From the NCBI GenBank assembly GCA_037074705.1, contig CM073595.1, positions 24,779,501 to 24,843,500 of the forward strand: a stretch of DNA of 64,000 nucleotides, in the 5' to 3' direction. How positions within the stretch are numbered: the first letter of the stretch is position 1; every line of letters starts with the position of its first letter. Under the pieces are notes generated by a model. It was not told the DNA's origin, made no database searches, and was given only the letters and a program-made list of their open reading frames with translations. The stretch is from Zhengitettix transpicula. Lineage: Eukaryota > Arthropoda > Insecta > Orthoptera > Tetrigidae. Positions 46,141 through 60,434 of the stretch are shown here, piece after piece. A program made the position numbers and the translations under genes.

Positions 46141-47405
46141 GTACTGTTGTTCTCTTTAACTACAAATTCCATTTAAGCCACGGGACTCCTTAGAATCAAA
46201 TATGGCCGCCGTCCAATACCTTAACCTCTTCTGCTATCCTATTATAAATGCTCTCGTTTTTCTAAATATATAAATATTCTTCTCTTTACCTCAAAATCTA
46301 TTCATGCCACGTGAACACTTATAACGTTACAACAAATATAGTCGCCGTGTAACACCTTACACTCTTCTGTTATCCTATTATAAACGCGCTTGATTTCCTA
46401 CTGTTTCAATTTGTTGTTCCCTTTGCGTACTAAATCGATTCATACCACATGTCTCCTTTTAACTTTACATCAAATATGGCTGCCGTGTAATACCTTAAAC
46501 TCTTCTGTTATCCTACTATAAACCCGCTCGTTTTCCTACTTCATTAATTAGTTGTTCTCTTTACCTACAAAATTGATTCATGCCACGAAACATCTTTTAA
46601 CTTTACATCAAATATGGCTGCCGTGTAACACCTTAAACTCTTCTGTTATCCTACTATAAACCCGCTCGTTTTCCTACTTCATTAATTAGTTGTTCTCTTT
46701 ACCTACAAAATTGATTCATACCACGTAACATCTTTTAACTTTACATCAAATATGGCAGAAGTGTAATACCTTAACCTCTTCTGTTATCCTATTATAAACC
46801 CGCACCTTTTGCTACAAATATTTGTTGTTCTCTTTACGTACAAAATCGATTCATGCCACGTTCAATCCTTTTAACTTTACATCAAATATGGCCGCCGTGA
46901 ATATCTTAACCTAGTCTGTTATCCTTTTACAAAAACCGATAGCTTTCTTACTATATTATTTTTTTGTTCCCATACCTTACAAATATGCAACGTGCCTATT
47001 TATAAATTACATTAAATATGGCCTCCAGTAAAGCCATATCCTGTTTTATTAACCTATTATAAACTCTCTCGTTTACCTAATGTATGAGATTATTATTCTC
47101 TCTGCCTATAAAATCGATTCATAATAGACGTCTCTTTTTAAATTTCCTGAAATATGGACGCTGTGTAATAACTAATACTCTTCTGTAATCCGATTATAAA
47201 TGCGCTTGAATTCTTATCATTTAACTTGTTCCCTTTGCGTACAAAATGAAATCATATTACGTGTCTGTTTTTAACTTTATATTAAATATATCTGCCGTGT
47301 AATACCTTCTTATATTATCCTATTTTAAACAACCAATTTTTGCTATCAATATTTGTATTGCACTCAACGTACAAAATCGATTCTCGCCAAGTAACTCGTT
47401 TAATT

Positions 47406-48209
47406 TTACATCAAATATGGCCGCTGTGTAACATATTAACCTTTTCTGCAATCCTGTTATAAACCCGCCCTTTTGGCTACCAATATTTTTGTTCTCATAA
47501 AGTACAAACTCAATTCTAGCCACGTAACACGTTTGTTTAACTTTACATCAAATATGGCCGCTGTGTAACATCTCAAACTGTTCTGTAATCCTGTTTTAAA
47601 CCCGCACATTAAGCTACCAATATTTTTGTTCTCATAAAGTACAAAACTCGATACTAGGCACGTAACATGTTTTAACTTCACATCAAATTCGGCCGCTGTG
47701 TAACATCAGAACTTCTGTATTCCTTATATAAAAAAGCATCTTTTGCTACCAATATTTGTTGTTCTCATAACGCACAAAATTGATTTTTGTTTAGGGCCTT
47801 GTTTAACTTTACATCAAATATGGCTGCTGTGTTACATCCAAATATGTTATAAATTTCTATTATAAACTAGAACATTTTTCTACTTATATATTTGGTTTTC
47901 TTTAGTTACAGTATCGATTCAAGACTCGTGACACTTTTAAACTTTTATTTAAACATGGCCGTTGTGTAACATCTGAACGACTTCTGTAATCCTATTATAA
48001 ATACGTACTATTGGCTACAAAATATTTGTTCTTTTAACGTACAAAAACGATTCTCGCCAAGTAATTCGTTGGACTTTACATCAAATATGGCCGCTGTGTA
48101 ACATCTTAACCTTTTCTGCAATCCTGTTATAAACCCGCCCTTTTGGCTACCAATATTTTTGTTCTCAAAAAGTAAAATCTTGATAATAGGCACGTAACAT
48201 GTTTTAACT
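47406..48209 (+). repeat. Higher-order satellite unit, first (variant) copy
   Basis: Six monomers. The first is of a different type (ATATTAACCTTTTCTGCAAT) from the corresponding monomer of the next two units. The following five (marked by CTCAAACTGTTCTG, ATTCGGCCGC...CAGAACTTCTG, CCAAATATGTTATAAATTTC, CTGAACGACTTCTG and CTTAACCTTTTCTGC) match the next two units at a displacement of about 804-808 bp. Confidence 0.75.
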
Positions 48210-49013
48210 TTACATCAAATATGGCCGCTGTGTAACATCCAAACCTGTTCTACAATCCTGATATAAACCTGCACTTTTAGCTACCAATATTTTTGTTTTC
48301 ATTAAGTACAAACTCAATTCTAGCCACGTAACACGTTTGTTTAACTGTACATCAAATATGGCCGCTGTGTAACATCTTAAACTATTCTGTAATCCTGTTT
48401 TAAACCCGCACTTTTGGATACCAATATTTTTGTTCTCATTAAGTACAAAACTCGATACTAGGCACGTAACATGTTTTAACTTCACATCAAATTCAGCCGC
48501 TGTGTAACATCAGAACTTCTGTAATCCTTATATAAAAAAGCATCTTTTGCTACCAATATTTATTGTTCTCATAACGCACAAAATTGATATTTGTTTAGGG
48601 CCATGTTTAACTTTACATCAAATATGTCTGCTGTGTTACATCCAAAAATGTTATAAATTTCTATTATAAACTAGCACATTTTTCTACTTATATATTTTGT
48701 TTTCTTAAGTAACAGTATGCATTCAAGCCACGTGACACTTTAAAACTTTTATTTAAATATGGCCGTTGTGTAATATCTATACGTCTTCTGTAATCCTATT
48801 ATAAATACGCACTTTTGGCCACATAATATTTGTTCTCTTAACGTACAAAAACGATTCTCGCCAAGTAACGCGTTTAACTTTACTTCAAATATGGCCACTG
48901 TGTAACATCTTAACATTTTCTGCAATACTGTTTAAAACCCACACTTTTGGCTACCAATATTTTTGTTCTCAAAAAGTAAAATCTTGATAATAGGCACGTA
49001 ACATGTTTTAACT
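48210..49013 (+). repeat. Higher-order satellite unit, second copy (about 804 bp)
   Basis: The six-monomer order is: CCAAACCTGTTCTACAATCC type, CTTAAACTATTCTG type, ATTCAGCCGC type, CCAAAAATGTTATAAATTTC type, CTATACGTCTTCTG type, CTTAACATTTTCTGC type. The same order follows immediately in the next unit. Confidence 0.85.
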
Positions 49014-49818
49014 TTACATCAAATGTGGCCGCTGTGTAACATCCAAACCTGTTCTACAATCCTGATATAAACCTGCACTTTTAGCTACCAATATTTTTGT
49101 TCTCATTAAGTACAAACTCAATTCTAGCCATGTAACACGTTTGTTTAACTGTACATCAAATATGGCCGCTGTGTAACATCTTAAACTGTTCTGTAATCCT
49201 TTTCTAAACCCGCACTTTTGGATACCAATATTTTTGTTCTCATAAAGTACAAAACTTGATACTAGGCACGTAACATGTTTTAACTTCACATCAAATTCGG
49301 CCGCTGTGTAACATCAGAACTTCTGTATTCCTTATATAAAAAAGCATCTTTTGCTACCAATATTTGTTGTTCTCATAACGCACAAATTGATTTTTGTTTA
49401 GGGCCATGTTTAACTTTACATCAAATATGGCTGCTGTGTTATATCCAAATATGTTATAAATTTCTATTATAAACTAGAACATTTTTCTACTTATATATTT
49501 GGTTTTCTTTAGTTACAGTATCGATTCAAGACACGTGACACTTTTAAACTTTTATTTAAACATGGCCGTTGTGTAACATCTGAACGACTTCTGTAATCCT
49601 ATTATAAATACGTACTATTGGCTACAAAATATTTGTTCTTTTAACGTACAAAAACGATTCTCGCCAAGTAATTCGTCGGACTTTACATCAAATATGGCCG
49701 CTGTGTAACATCTTAACCTTTTCTCCAATCCTGTTATAAACCCGCCCTTTTGGCTACCAATATTTTTGTTCTCAAAAAGTAAAATCTTGATAATAGGCAC
49801 GTAACGTGTTTTAACTTT
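49014..49818 (+). repeat. Higher-order satellite unit, third copy (about 804 bp)
   Basis: Same six-monomer order as 48210-49013. The following sequence (49819-50353) repeats only four of the six types, skipping the first two. That fits a later two-monomer deletion or unequal exchange. Confidence 0.85.
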
Positions 49819-52800
49819 ACATCAAATTCGGCCGCTGTGTAACATCAGAACTTCTGTATTCCTTATATAAAAAAGCATCTTTTGCTACCAATATTTGTTG
49901 TTCTCATAACGCACAAAATTGATTTTTGTTTAGGGCCATGTTTAACTTTACATCAAATATGGCTGCTGTGTTACATCCAAATATGTTATAAATTTCTATC
50001 ATAAACTAGAACATTTTTCTACTTATATATTTGGTTTTCTTTTGTTACACTATCGATTCAAGACACGTGACACTTTTAAACTTTTATTTAAACATGGCCG
50101 TTGTGTAACATCTGAACGACTTCTGTAATCCTATTATAAATACGTACTATTGGCTACAAAATATTTGTTCTTTTAACGTACAAAAACGATTCTCGCCAAG
50201 TAATTCCTTGGACTTTACATCAAATATGGCCGCTGTGTAACATCTTAACCTTTTCTGCAATCCTGTTATAAACCCGCACTTTTGGCTACCAATATTTTTG
50301 TTCTCATAAAGTACAAAACTCGATACTAGGCACGTAACATGTTTTAACTTCACATCAAATTCAGCCGCTGTGTAACATCAGAACTTCTGTAATCCTTATA
50401 TAAAAAAGCATCTTTGGTACCAATATTTATTAATCTCATAACGCACAAAATTGATATTTGTTTAGGGCCATGTTTAACTTTACATCAAATATGGCCGCTG
50501 TGTAACACCTTAACCTCTTCTTTAATTCTATTATAAACCTGCACTTTGGCTACCAATGTATTTGTTTTCTTAACGTACAAAACTGGATACTAGGCACGTA
50601 ACCCGTTTTAACTTGACATCAAGTTTGGTCGCTGTGTAACATTTTAAATTCTGTAATCGTTATATAAAAAAGCTTCTTTTGCTACCAATGTTTGTAGCTT
50701 CATAAAGCACAAAATTAATTTTTGCTAAGCGCCATGTTTAACTTTACATCAGATATGGCCGCTGTGTTAATCCTAAAATGTAATAAATTCCTATTATAAA
50801 CTAGCACATTTTCTACTTATATATTTTGTTTTCTTAATTTACAGTATCCAATCAAGACTCGTGACACTTTTAAACTTTTATTTAAATATTGAGGCTGTGT
50901 ATCATCTTAACCTGTTCTGCAATCCTGTTATAAACCCGTTGTTTTGGCTACCAATATTTTTGTTCTCATAAAGTAATAACTCGATACCATTTACGTAACA
51001 CGTTTTAACTTTACATCAAATATGGCCACTCTGTTACATCTTAACCTCTTCGTTAATCCGATTAATAACTCGAACGTATTGTTTCAATTATTTTATCTCT
51101 AAACTTGAATAACCGTATGCCAAATGACACCTTAAAACTTTACATAAAATATGGCGACTTTGTAAAATCTCAAAATCTAATGAATTTCTATAAAAACGAG
51201 CACCTTTTTCTACTAATATTTGTTTTTCCCTAAACGTACAAAATCGATTCACGCCACGTAACACGATTAACTTTACATCAAATATGGCCGCTGTGTAACA
51301 TCCATACCTATTGTTTTATCCTATTATAAACTAGAAGCTTTTGCTACCAATGTTTTTGTTCTCATTCTGTAATAATTTGATTATAGACACGAAGTACGTT
51401 TTAACAATACATCAAATATAGCCGCTGTGTAACATCTTAACCACTTCTTATTTCTAATATAAACCCGCACTTTGGCTACCAATATAGTTGTTCTCTTAAC
51501 GTACAAAATCGATTCTCGCCACGTAACAACTTAAACTTTACATCAAATATGGCCGCTGTGTAACATCTTAACCTGTTCTACAATCCTGATATAAACCTGC
51601 ACTTTTAGCTACCAATATTTTTGTTCTCATTAAGTACAAACTCGATTCTAGCCACGTAACACGTTTGTTTAACTTTACATCATATATGGCCACTGTGTAA
51701 CATCTTAAACTGTTCTGTAATCCTGTTTGAAACCCGCACTTTTGGCTACCAATATTTTTGTTCTCGTAAAGTACAAAACTCGATACAAGGCACGTAACAT
51801 GTTTTAATTTCACATCAAATTCGGCCGCTGTGTAACATCAGAACTTCTGTAATCCTTATATAAAAATGCATCTTTTGCTACCAATATTTGTTGTTCTCAT
51901 AACGCACAAAATTGATTTTTGTTTAGGGCCATGTTTAACTTTACATGAAATTAGCTGCTGTATTACATCCAAAAATGTTATAAATTTCTATTATAAACTA
52001 GCACATTTTTCTACTTATATATTTTGATTTCTTAAGTTACAGTATGCATTCAAGCCACGTGACACTTTTAAACTTTTATTTAAACATGGCCGTTGTGTAA
52101 CATCTTAACATGTTCTGTAATCCTATTATAAATACGCACTTTTGGCCACAAAATATTTGTTCTCTTAACGTACAAAAACGATTCTCGCCAAGTAACTCGT
52201 CTGACTTTATATCAAATATGGCCGCTGTGTAACATATTAACTTCTACTGTAATCCTATTATAAATACGCACTTTTGGCTACAAAATATTTGTTCTCTTAA
52301 CGTACAAAAGCGATTATCGCCATGTAACTCGTTTGACTTTACATCAAATATGGCCGCTGTGTAACATCTTAACCTTTTCTGCAATCCTTTTTTAAACTAG
52401 CACTTTTGGCTACCAATATTTTTGTTCTCAAAAAGTAAAATATAGATAATAGGCACATATCACGTTTAAACTTTACATCAAATATGGCCGCTCAGTTACA
52501 TTTAAAACTCTTCGATTATCCGATAAATAATTCTAACGTTTTGTTACAAATATTTTATCTCTTTACTTAAAAAACCGTATTCCTAATGACACCTTTAAAC
52601 TTTACAATAAATTCCTATTATAAACTAGTACATTTTTCTACTTCTATATTTTGTTTTCTTAAGTTACAGTATGGATTCAAGACTCGTGACACTTTTAAAC
52701 TTGAATTTAAATATTGACGCTGTGTATCATCTTAACCTGTTCTGCAATCCTGTTATTAACCCGCTGTTTTGGCTTCCAATATTTTCGTTCTCATAAAGTA

Positions 52801-52849
52801 CAAATTCGATACTAGCCACGTAGCAGGTTTTAACTTTACATCATATATG

Positions 52850-53900
52850 GCCGCTCTGTTACATCTTAACTACTTCGCTTATCCGATTAATAACTTGAAC
52901 GTTTTGGTTCAAATATTTTATCTATATTTAAATAACTGTATGCCAAGTGACACCTTTAAACTTTACATAAAATATGGCGGCTTTGTTACATCTTAAAACC
53001 GAATGCATTTTAATAAAATGAGCACCTTTTTCTACTAAAATTTGTTTTTCCCTTAACGTAAAGAATCGATTCTCGCGAAGTAACTGGTTTGACTTTACTT
53101 CAAATATGGCCGCTGTTTAACTTCATAACCTATTCTGTGTTCTGATTATAAACATGCACTTTTTGTAACAAATATTTGTTTGTCTTATAACACACAAATT
53201 CTAATATAGCCAAAGGCTATGTCTAACTTTACATCAAATATGGCAGCTGTCTTATCTCCTAAATTCTTTTGAAACCCTATTATCAACCAGCACATTTTCA
53301 GCCAATATTTTTTTTCGATTTATTTACAAAATCATTTCTTTCCATTTACATCAAAAATGGCCACTGTGTAACATATTTCCCTTTTATGTTATCCTATTAT
53401 AAACCCGAACCATTTTCTGCGAAAATTTATTTTTTTCTTATCGTTCAGAATCGATATTTACCGCGTGACAAGTTTTAACTTTACATCAAATATGGCTTCT
53501 TATGTTATCCTATTATGACCTTTTGCTGCCAATATTTTTGTTCTCATTACGAACAATTTCGATACTACCGACGTAACTCATTTTAACTGTACATCAAATA
53601 TGGCCGCTGTGTAACTTCTTTACTTCTTCTGTAATCCTTATATAAACAAGCAGCTTTTGCTAGCAATATTTGTCTTCTCCTAACGCACAATATCAAAACT
53701 TGCCACGTGACACGCTTGAACTTAACTTCAAATAAGGTTGCTGTGTAACATTTTAAACTCTTCTGTAATCCTTATATAAACAATCTGCTTTTGCTACCAA
53801 TATTTGTTTTTCTCATAACGCAAAAAATGAATTTTAGCCACAGGCAATGTTTAACTTTACATCAGATATGACTGCTGTGTTTCATCCTAAACTCTTTTGA
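52850..53900 (+). repeat. Segment related to 57935-58980 at about 5.08 kb displacement
   Basis: CTTAACTACTTCGCTTATCC (52864), the CTCCTAAATTCTTTTGAAAC monomer (53247), a shortened monomer with ATGGCTTCTTATGTTATCCT (53491) and a TAGCAATATTTGTCTTCTCC monomer (53661) recur in the same order at 57936, 58336, 58577 and 58746. Confidence 0.78.
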
Positions 53901-54229
53901 ACCCCCATTATAAACCAGTACCTTTTGCAGCCAATATTTGTATTTCTCTTAACGTTCAAAATCGATTCTCGTCACGATACACATTTTAACGTTACATCAA
54001 ATATGGCCGCTGTGTGACATTTTATCCTCTTTTGTTATCCTAATATAAACCAGCAACTATTGCAGCGAAAATTTATTTTTCTCTTAAGGTACAGAATCGC
54101 TTTTTCCGCGTGACATATTTTAACTTTTTATCAAATATGGCTGCTGTGTAACATCTTAACCTCTTATGTTATCCTATTCTAAACTAGCACGTTTTGCTAC
54201 CAATATCTTTGTTCTCATTACGTAAAAAA

Positions 54230-55470
54230 CTTGAATATAGACACGAAGCCCGTTATAACATTACATAAAATATTGCCTCTACGTCACATCATAACCTCTT
54301 CTTTAATTCTAATACAAACCCTCAATTTTGGCTACCAACATATTAGTTCTCTTAACGTACAAAATCGATTCTCGCCACGTAACAACTTAAAATTTACATC
54401 AAATATGGCCGCTGTGTAACATCTTAAACTGTTCTGCAATCCTGATATAAACCTGCAATTTTAGCTACCAATATTTTTGTTCTCTTTAAGTACAAACTCG
54501 ATTCTAGCCACGTAACACGTTTGTTTAACTTTACATCAAATATGGCCGCTGTGAAACATCTTAAACTGTTCAGTAATCCTGTTTTAAACCCGCACTTTTG
54601 GCTACCAATATTTTTGTTCTCTAAAAGTACAAAACTCGGTACTAGGCACGTAACATGTTTTAACTTCACATCAAATTCGGCCCCTGTGTAACATCAGAAC
54701 TTCTGTAATCCTTATATAAAAAAGTATCTTTTGCTACAAATATTTGTTGTTCTCATAACGCACAAAATTGATTTTTGTTTAGCGCCATGTTTAACTTTAC
54801 ATCAAATATGGCTGCTGTGTTACATCCAAAAATGTTATAAATTTCTATTATAAACTAGCACATTTTCTACTTATATATTTGGTTTTCTTTAGTTACAGTA
54901 TCGATTCAAGACACGTGACACTTTTAAACTTTTATTTAAATAAGGCCGTTGTGTAACATCTTAACGTCTTCTGTAATCCTGTTATAAATACGCACTTTTT
55001 GCTACAAAATATTTGTTCTCTTTACGTACAAAAACGATTCTAGCCAAGTAACTCGTTTGACTTTACATCAAATATGGCCGCAGTGTAACATCTTAACATT
55101 TTCTGCAATCCTGTTTTAAACCCGCACATTTGGCTACCAATATTTTTGTTCTCAAAAAGTAAAATCTTGATAATAGGCACGTAACACGTTTTAACTTTAC
55201 ATCAAATATGGCCGCTCTGTTACATCTAAACCTCTTCGGTAATCCGATAAATAATTCTAACGTTTTGTTTCAAATATTTTATCTCTTTACTTAAATAACC
55301 GTATTTCTAATGACACCTTTAAACTTTACAATAAATTCCTATTTTAAACTAGCACATTTTTCTACTTCTATATTTTGTTTTCTTAAGTTACAGTATGGAT
55401 TCAAGACTCGTGACACTTTTAAACTTTTAATTAAATATTGACGCTGTGTATCATCTTAACCTGTTCTGGA
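54230..55470 (+). repeat. Segment duplicated inside the array (partner 59104-60340)
   Basis: It shares an unusual monomer series with 59104-60340 at a displacement of about 4.87 kb. The series includes AACCCTCAATTTTGGCTACC, the six-type higher-order block, and CCGATAAATAATTCTAACGT. The rare variants occur in the same order in both segments. Confidence 0.75.
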
Positions 55471-56819
55471 ATCCTGTTATAAACCCGCCCTTTTGGCTAC
55501 CAATATTTTTGTTCTCATAAAGTACTAACTCGATACTAGTGACGTAAGACGTTTTAACTTTACATCAAATATGGCCACTCTGTTACATCTTATTCTCTTC
55601 GGTAATCCGATTAATAATTCGAACGTTTTGTTTCAAATACTTTATCTCTTTACTTGAATAACCGTATGCCAAATGACACCTTTAAACTTTACATCAAATA
55701 TGGCGGCTTTGTAACATCTTATAATCTACTGAATTTCTATAAAAACGAGCACCTTTTTCTACCAATATTTGTTTTTCCCTAAACGTACAAAAACGATTCT
55801 CGCCAAGTAACTCGTTTGACTTTACATCAAATATGGCCGCTGTGTAACATCTTAACGTCTTCTGTAATCCTATTATCAATACGCACTTTTGGCCACAAAA
55901 TATTTGTTCTCTTAACGTACAAAAACGATTCTCGCCAAGTAACTTGTTTGACTTTACATCAAACATGGCAGCTGTGTAACATCTTAATCTTCTTTGCAAT
56001 CGTGTTATATAACCGCACTTTTGGCTATCAATGTTTTTGTTCTCATTACGTAATAAGTCGATTATAGACACTAAGCGCATTTTAACATAACATCAAATAT
56101 GGCCGCTGTGTAACATCTTGACCTCTTCTTTAATTCTAATATAAACCTGCACTTTGGGTACCAATGTATTTGTTCTCTTAACGTACAAAACTTGTTACCA
56201 GGCAAGTAACACGTTTTAACTTGACATCAAATTCGGCCGCTGAATATCATTTTAAATTCTGTAATCCTTATATAAAAAAAGCTTCTTTTGCTACCAATAT
56301 TTGTAACTTCATAACACACAAAATTAATTTTTGCTAAGCGCCAAGTTTAACTTTACATCAGATATGGCCGCTGTGTTTAATCCTAAAATGTAATAGATTC
56401 CTATTAAAAACTAGCACATTTTCTAATTCTATATTTGGAATTTTAGTTACAGTATCGATTCAAGACACGTGACACTTTAAACTTTTACTTAAATATGGCC
56501 GCTGTGTAACATCTTCACGTCTTCTGTAATCCTATTATCAATACGCACTTTTGGCCACAAAATATTTGTTCTCTTAACGTACAAAAACGATTATCGCCAA
56601 GTAATTCGTTTGACTTTAGATCAAATATGGCCGCTGTGTAACATCTTAAGGTCTTCTGTAATCCTATTATAAATACGCACTTTTGGCTACAAAATATTTG
56701 TTCTCTTAACGTAAAAAAGCGATTCTCTCCATGTAACTCATTTGACTTTACATCAAACATGGCCGCTGTGTAACTTCTTAACCTTTTCTGCAATCCTGTT
56801 TTAAACTAGCACTTTTTTA

Positions 56820-58680
56820 CATCATATATGGCCGCTCTGTTACATCTTAACTTCTTCGGTCATCCAATTAATTACTCGAACGTTTTGGTTCCAATATTTT
56901 GCTTTATTTAAATAACCGTATGCCAAGTGACACCTTTAAACTTTACATAAAATATGGCGGCTTTGTTACATCTTAAAATCTAATGAATTTCTCTAAAAAC
57001 TAGCATCTTTTTCTACTAATATTTGTTTTTCCTTTAACGTAAAGATCGATTCTCGCGAAGTAACTGGATTGACTTAACTTCAAATATGGGCGCTGTGTAA
57101 ATTCATAAGCTATTCAGTGTTCTGATTATAAACAAGCACCTTTTGTAACAAATATTTGTTTGTCTCATAACACACAAAATCGAATTTAGCCAAAGGCCAT
57201 GCCTAACTTTACATCAAATATGGCCGCTGTCTCTAATCATAAATTCTTTTTAACCCCTATTATCAACAAGCACATTTTCAGCCAATATTTTTTACGCTTT
57301 ACGTACAAAATAATTCCTTTCCATTTACATCAAAAATGGCATATGTGTAACATATTTCCCTTTTATGTTATCCTATTATAAAGTCGCACCATTCGCTGCC
57401 AAAATTTATTTTCTTCTTATCCTACAGAATATATTTTTACCGCTTGACAAGTTTTGAACTTTACATCAAATATGGCCGCTGTGTAACATCTTAACCTCTT
57501 ATGTTATCCTATTATGAACCAGCACCCTTTGCTACCAATATTTTTGTTCTCATTACGTACAAATTCGATACTTGCGACGTAACACATTTTAACTGTACTT
57601 CAAACATTGCCGATGTGTAACATTTTAATTTTTTCTGTAATCCTTATATAAACAATCAGCTTTTCCTACTATATCGTGTACTCATATCGCACAAAATCAA
57701 TTTTAGCCAAAGGCAAAGATTAACTTTACATATATTTGTTCTCTTAACGTACAAAATCGATTCTCGCCAAGTAACTCATCTGACTTTACATCAAATATGG
57801 CCGCTGTGTAACATCTTAACCTTTTCTGCAATCCTGTTATAAACCCGCACTTTTTGCTACCAATGTTTTTGTTCTCAAAAAGTAAAATCTCTATAATAGT
57901 TACGTAACACGTTTTTACTTTACATCAAATATGGCCGCTCTGTTACATCTTAACTACTTCGCTCATCCGATTAATAACTCGAACGTTTTGGTTCAAATAT
58001 TTTATCTATATTTAAATAACCGTATGCCAGGTGACACCTTTAAACATTACATAAAATATGGCGGCTTTGTTACATCTTAAAACCGAATGCATTATAATAA
58101 AACTAGCACCTTTTTCTACTAAAATTTGTTTTTCCCTTAACGTAAAGAATCGATTCTCGCGAAGTAACTGGTTTGACTTTACTTCAAATATGGCCGCTGT
58201 TTAACTTCATAACCTATTCTGTGTTCCGATTATAAACAAGCACTTTTTCTAACAAATATTTGTTTGTCTCATAACACACAAATTCTAATTTAGCCAAAGG
58301 CTTTGTCTAACTATACATCAAATATGGCAGCTGTCTTATCTCCTAAATTCTTTTGAAACCCTATTATCAACCAGCACATTTTCAGAAAATATTTTTTTTC
58401 GATTTATTTACAAAATCATTTCTTTGCATTTACATTAAAAATGGCCACTATGTAACATATTTCCCTTTTATGTTATCCTATTATAAACCCGCACCATTTT
58501 CTGCGAAAATTAATTTTTTTCTTATCGTTCAGAATCGATATTTACCGCGTGACAAGTTTTAACTTTACATCAAATATGGCTTCTTATGTTATCCTATTAT
58601 GACCTTTTGCTGCCAATATTTTTGTTCTCATTACGTACAATTTCGATACTACCGACGTAACTCATTTTAACTGTACATCA
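56820..58680 (+). repeat. Segment duplicated inside the array (partner 60435-62285)
   Basis: Rare variants at 56832 (TTCGGTCATCCAATTAATTA), 57228 (CTCTAATCATAAATTC) and 57936 (CTTAACTACTTCGCTCATCC) recur at 60446, 60846 and 61549. The displacement is constant at about 3.61 kb. Confidence 0.78.
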
Positions 58681-59103
58681 AATATGGCCGCTGTGTAACT
58701 TATTTACTTCTTCTGTAATCCTTATATAAACAAGCAGCTTTTGCTAGCAATATTTGTCTTCTCCTAACGCACAATATCAAAACTTGCCACGTGACACGCT
58801 TGAACTTAACTTCAAATAAGTTTGCTGTGTAACATGTTAAACTTTTCTGTAATCCTTATATAAACAATCAGCTTTTGCTACCAATATTTGTTGTTCTCAT
58901 AACGCACAAAATGAATTTTAGCCTAAGGCAATGTTTAACTTTACATATAATTGTTCTCTTAACATACAAAATCGATTCTAGCCAAGTAACTCGTTTGACT
59001 TTACATCAAATATGGCCACTGTGTAACATCTGAAACTCTTATGTTATCCTATTCTAAACCAGCACGTTTTGCTACCAATATCTTTGTTCTCATTACGTAC
59101 AAA

Positions 59104-60340
59104 CTTGAATATAGACACGAAGCCCGTTTTAACATTACATAAAATATGTCCTCTGTGTCACATCATAACCTCTTCTTTAATTCTAATCCAAACCCTCAAT
59201 TTTGGCTACCAACATATTAGTTCTCTCAACGTACAAAATCGATTCTCGCCACGTAACACGTTAAACTTTACATCAAATATGGTCGCTGTGTAACATCTTA
59301 ACCTGTTCTACAATCCTGATATAAACCTGCACTTTTAGCTACCAATATTTTTGTTCTCATTAAATACAAACTAGATTCTAGCCACGTAACACGTTTGTTT
59401 AATTTTATATCATATATGGCCGCTGTGTAACATCTTAAACTTTTCTCAAATCCTGTTTTAAACCCGCACTTTTGGCTACCAATATACTTGTTCTTATAAA
59501 GTACAAAACTCGATACTAGGCACGTAACATGTATTAACTTCACATCAAATTCGGCCGCTGTGTAACATCAGAACTTCTGTAATCCTTATATAAAAAAGTA
59601 TCTTTTGCTACCAATATTTGTTGTTCTCATAACGCACAAAATTGATTTTTGTTTAGGGCCATATTTAACTTTACATCAAATATGGCCGCTGTGTTACATC
59701 CAAAAATGTTATAAATTTTTATTATAAACTAGCACATTTTTCTACTTATATATTTTGTTTTCTTAAGTTACAGTATGCATTCAAGCCACGTGACACTTTT
59801 ATACTTTTATTTAAATATGGCCGTTGTGTAACATCTTAACGTCTTCTGTAATCCTGTTCTAAATACGCACTTTTGGCTACAAAATATTTGTTCTCTTTAC
59901 GTACAAAAACGATTCTCGCCAAGTAACTCGTTTGACTTTACATCAAATATGGCCGCTGTGTAACATCTTAACATTTTCTGCAATCCTGTTTTAAACCCGC
60001 ACATTTGGCTACCAATATTTTTGTTCTCAAAAAGTAAAATCTCGATAGCACGTAACACGTTTTAACTTTACATCAAATATGGCCGCACTGTTACATTTAA
60101 ACCTCTTCGGTAATCCGATAAATAATTCTAACGTTTTGTTTCAAATATTTTATCTCTTTACTTAAATAACCGTTTTCCTAATGACACCTTTAAACTTTAC
60201 AATAAATTCCTATTATAAACTAGCACATTTTTCTACTTCTATATTTTGTTTTCTTAAGTTACAGTATGCATTCAAGACTCGTGACACTTTTAAACTTTTA
60301 TTTAAATATTGACGCTGTGTATCATCTTAACCTGTTCTGC
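59104..60340 (+). repeat. Segment duplicated inside the array (partner 54230-55470)
   Basis: It matches 54230-55470 in monomer order, including ATAGACACGAAGCCCGTT near its start and the six-type block beginning near 59290. Confidence 0.75.
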
Positions 60341-60434
60341 AATCCTGTTATAAACCCGCTGTTTTGGCTACCAGTATTTTTGTTCTCATAAAGTACAAAT
60401 TCGATACTAGCCACGTAGCAGGTTTTAACTTTAC

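Noticed and set aside
55694..56080. 128-codon minus-strand ORF as a repeat-protein gene
   Set aside because: It is nearly three satellite monomers read through. Other copies are broken by indels and there is no promoter or unique sequence.
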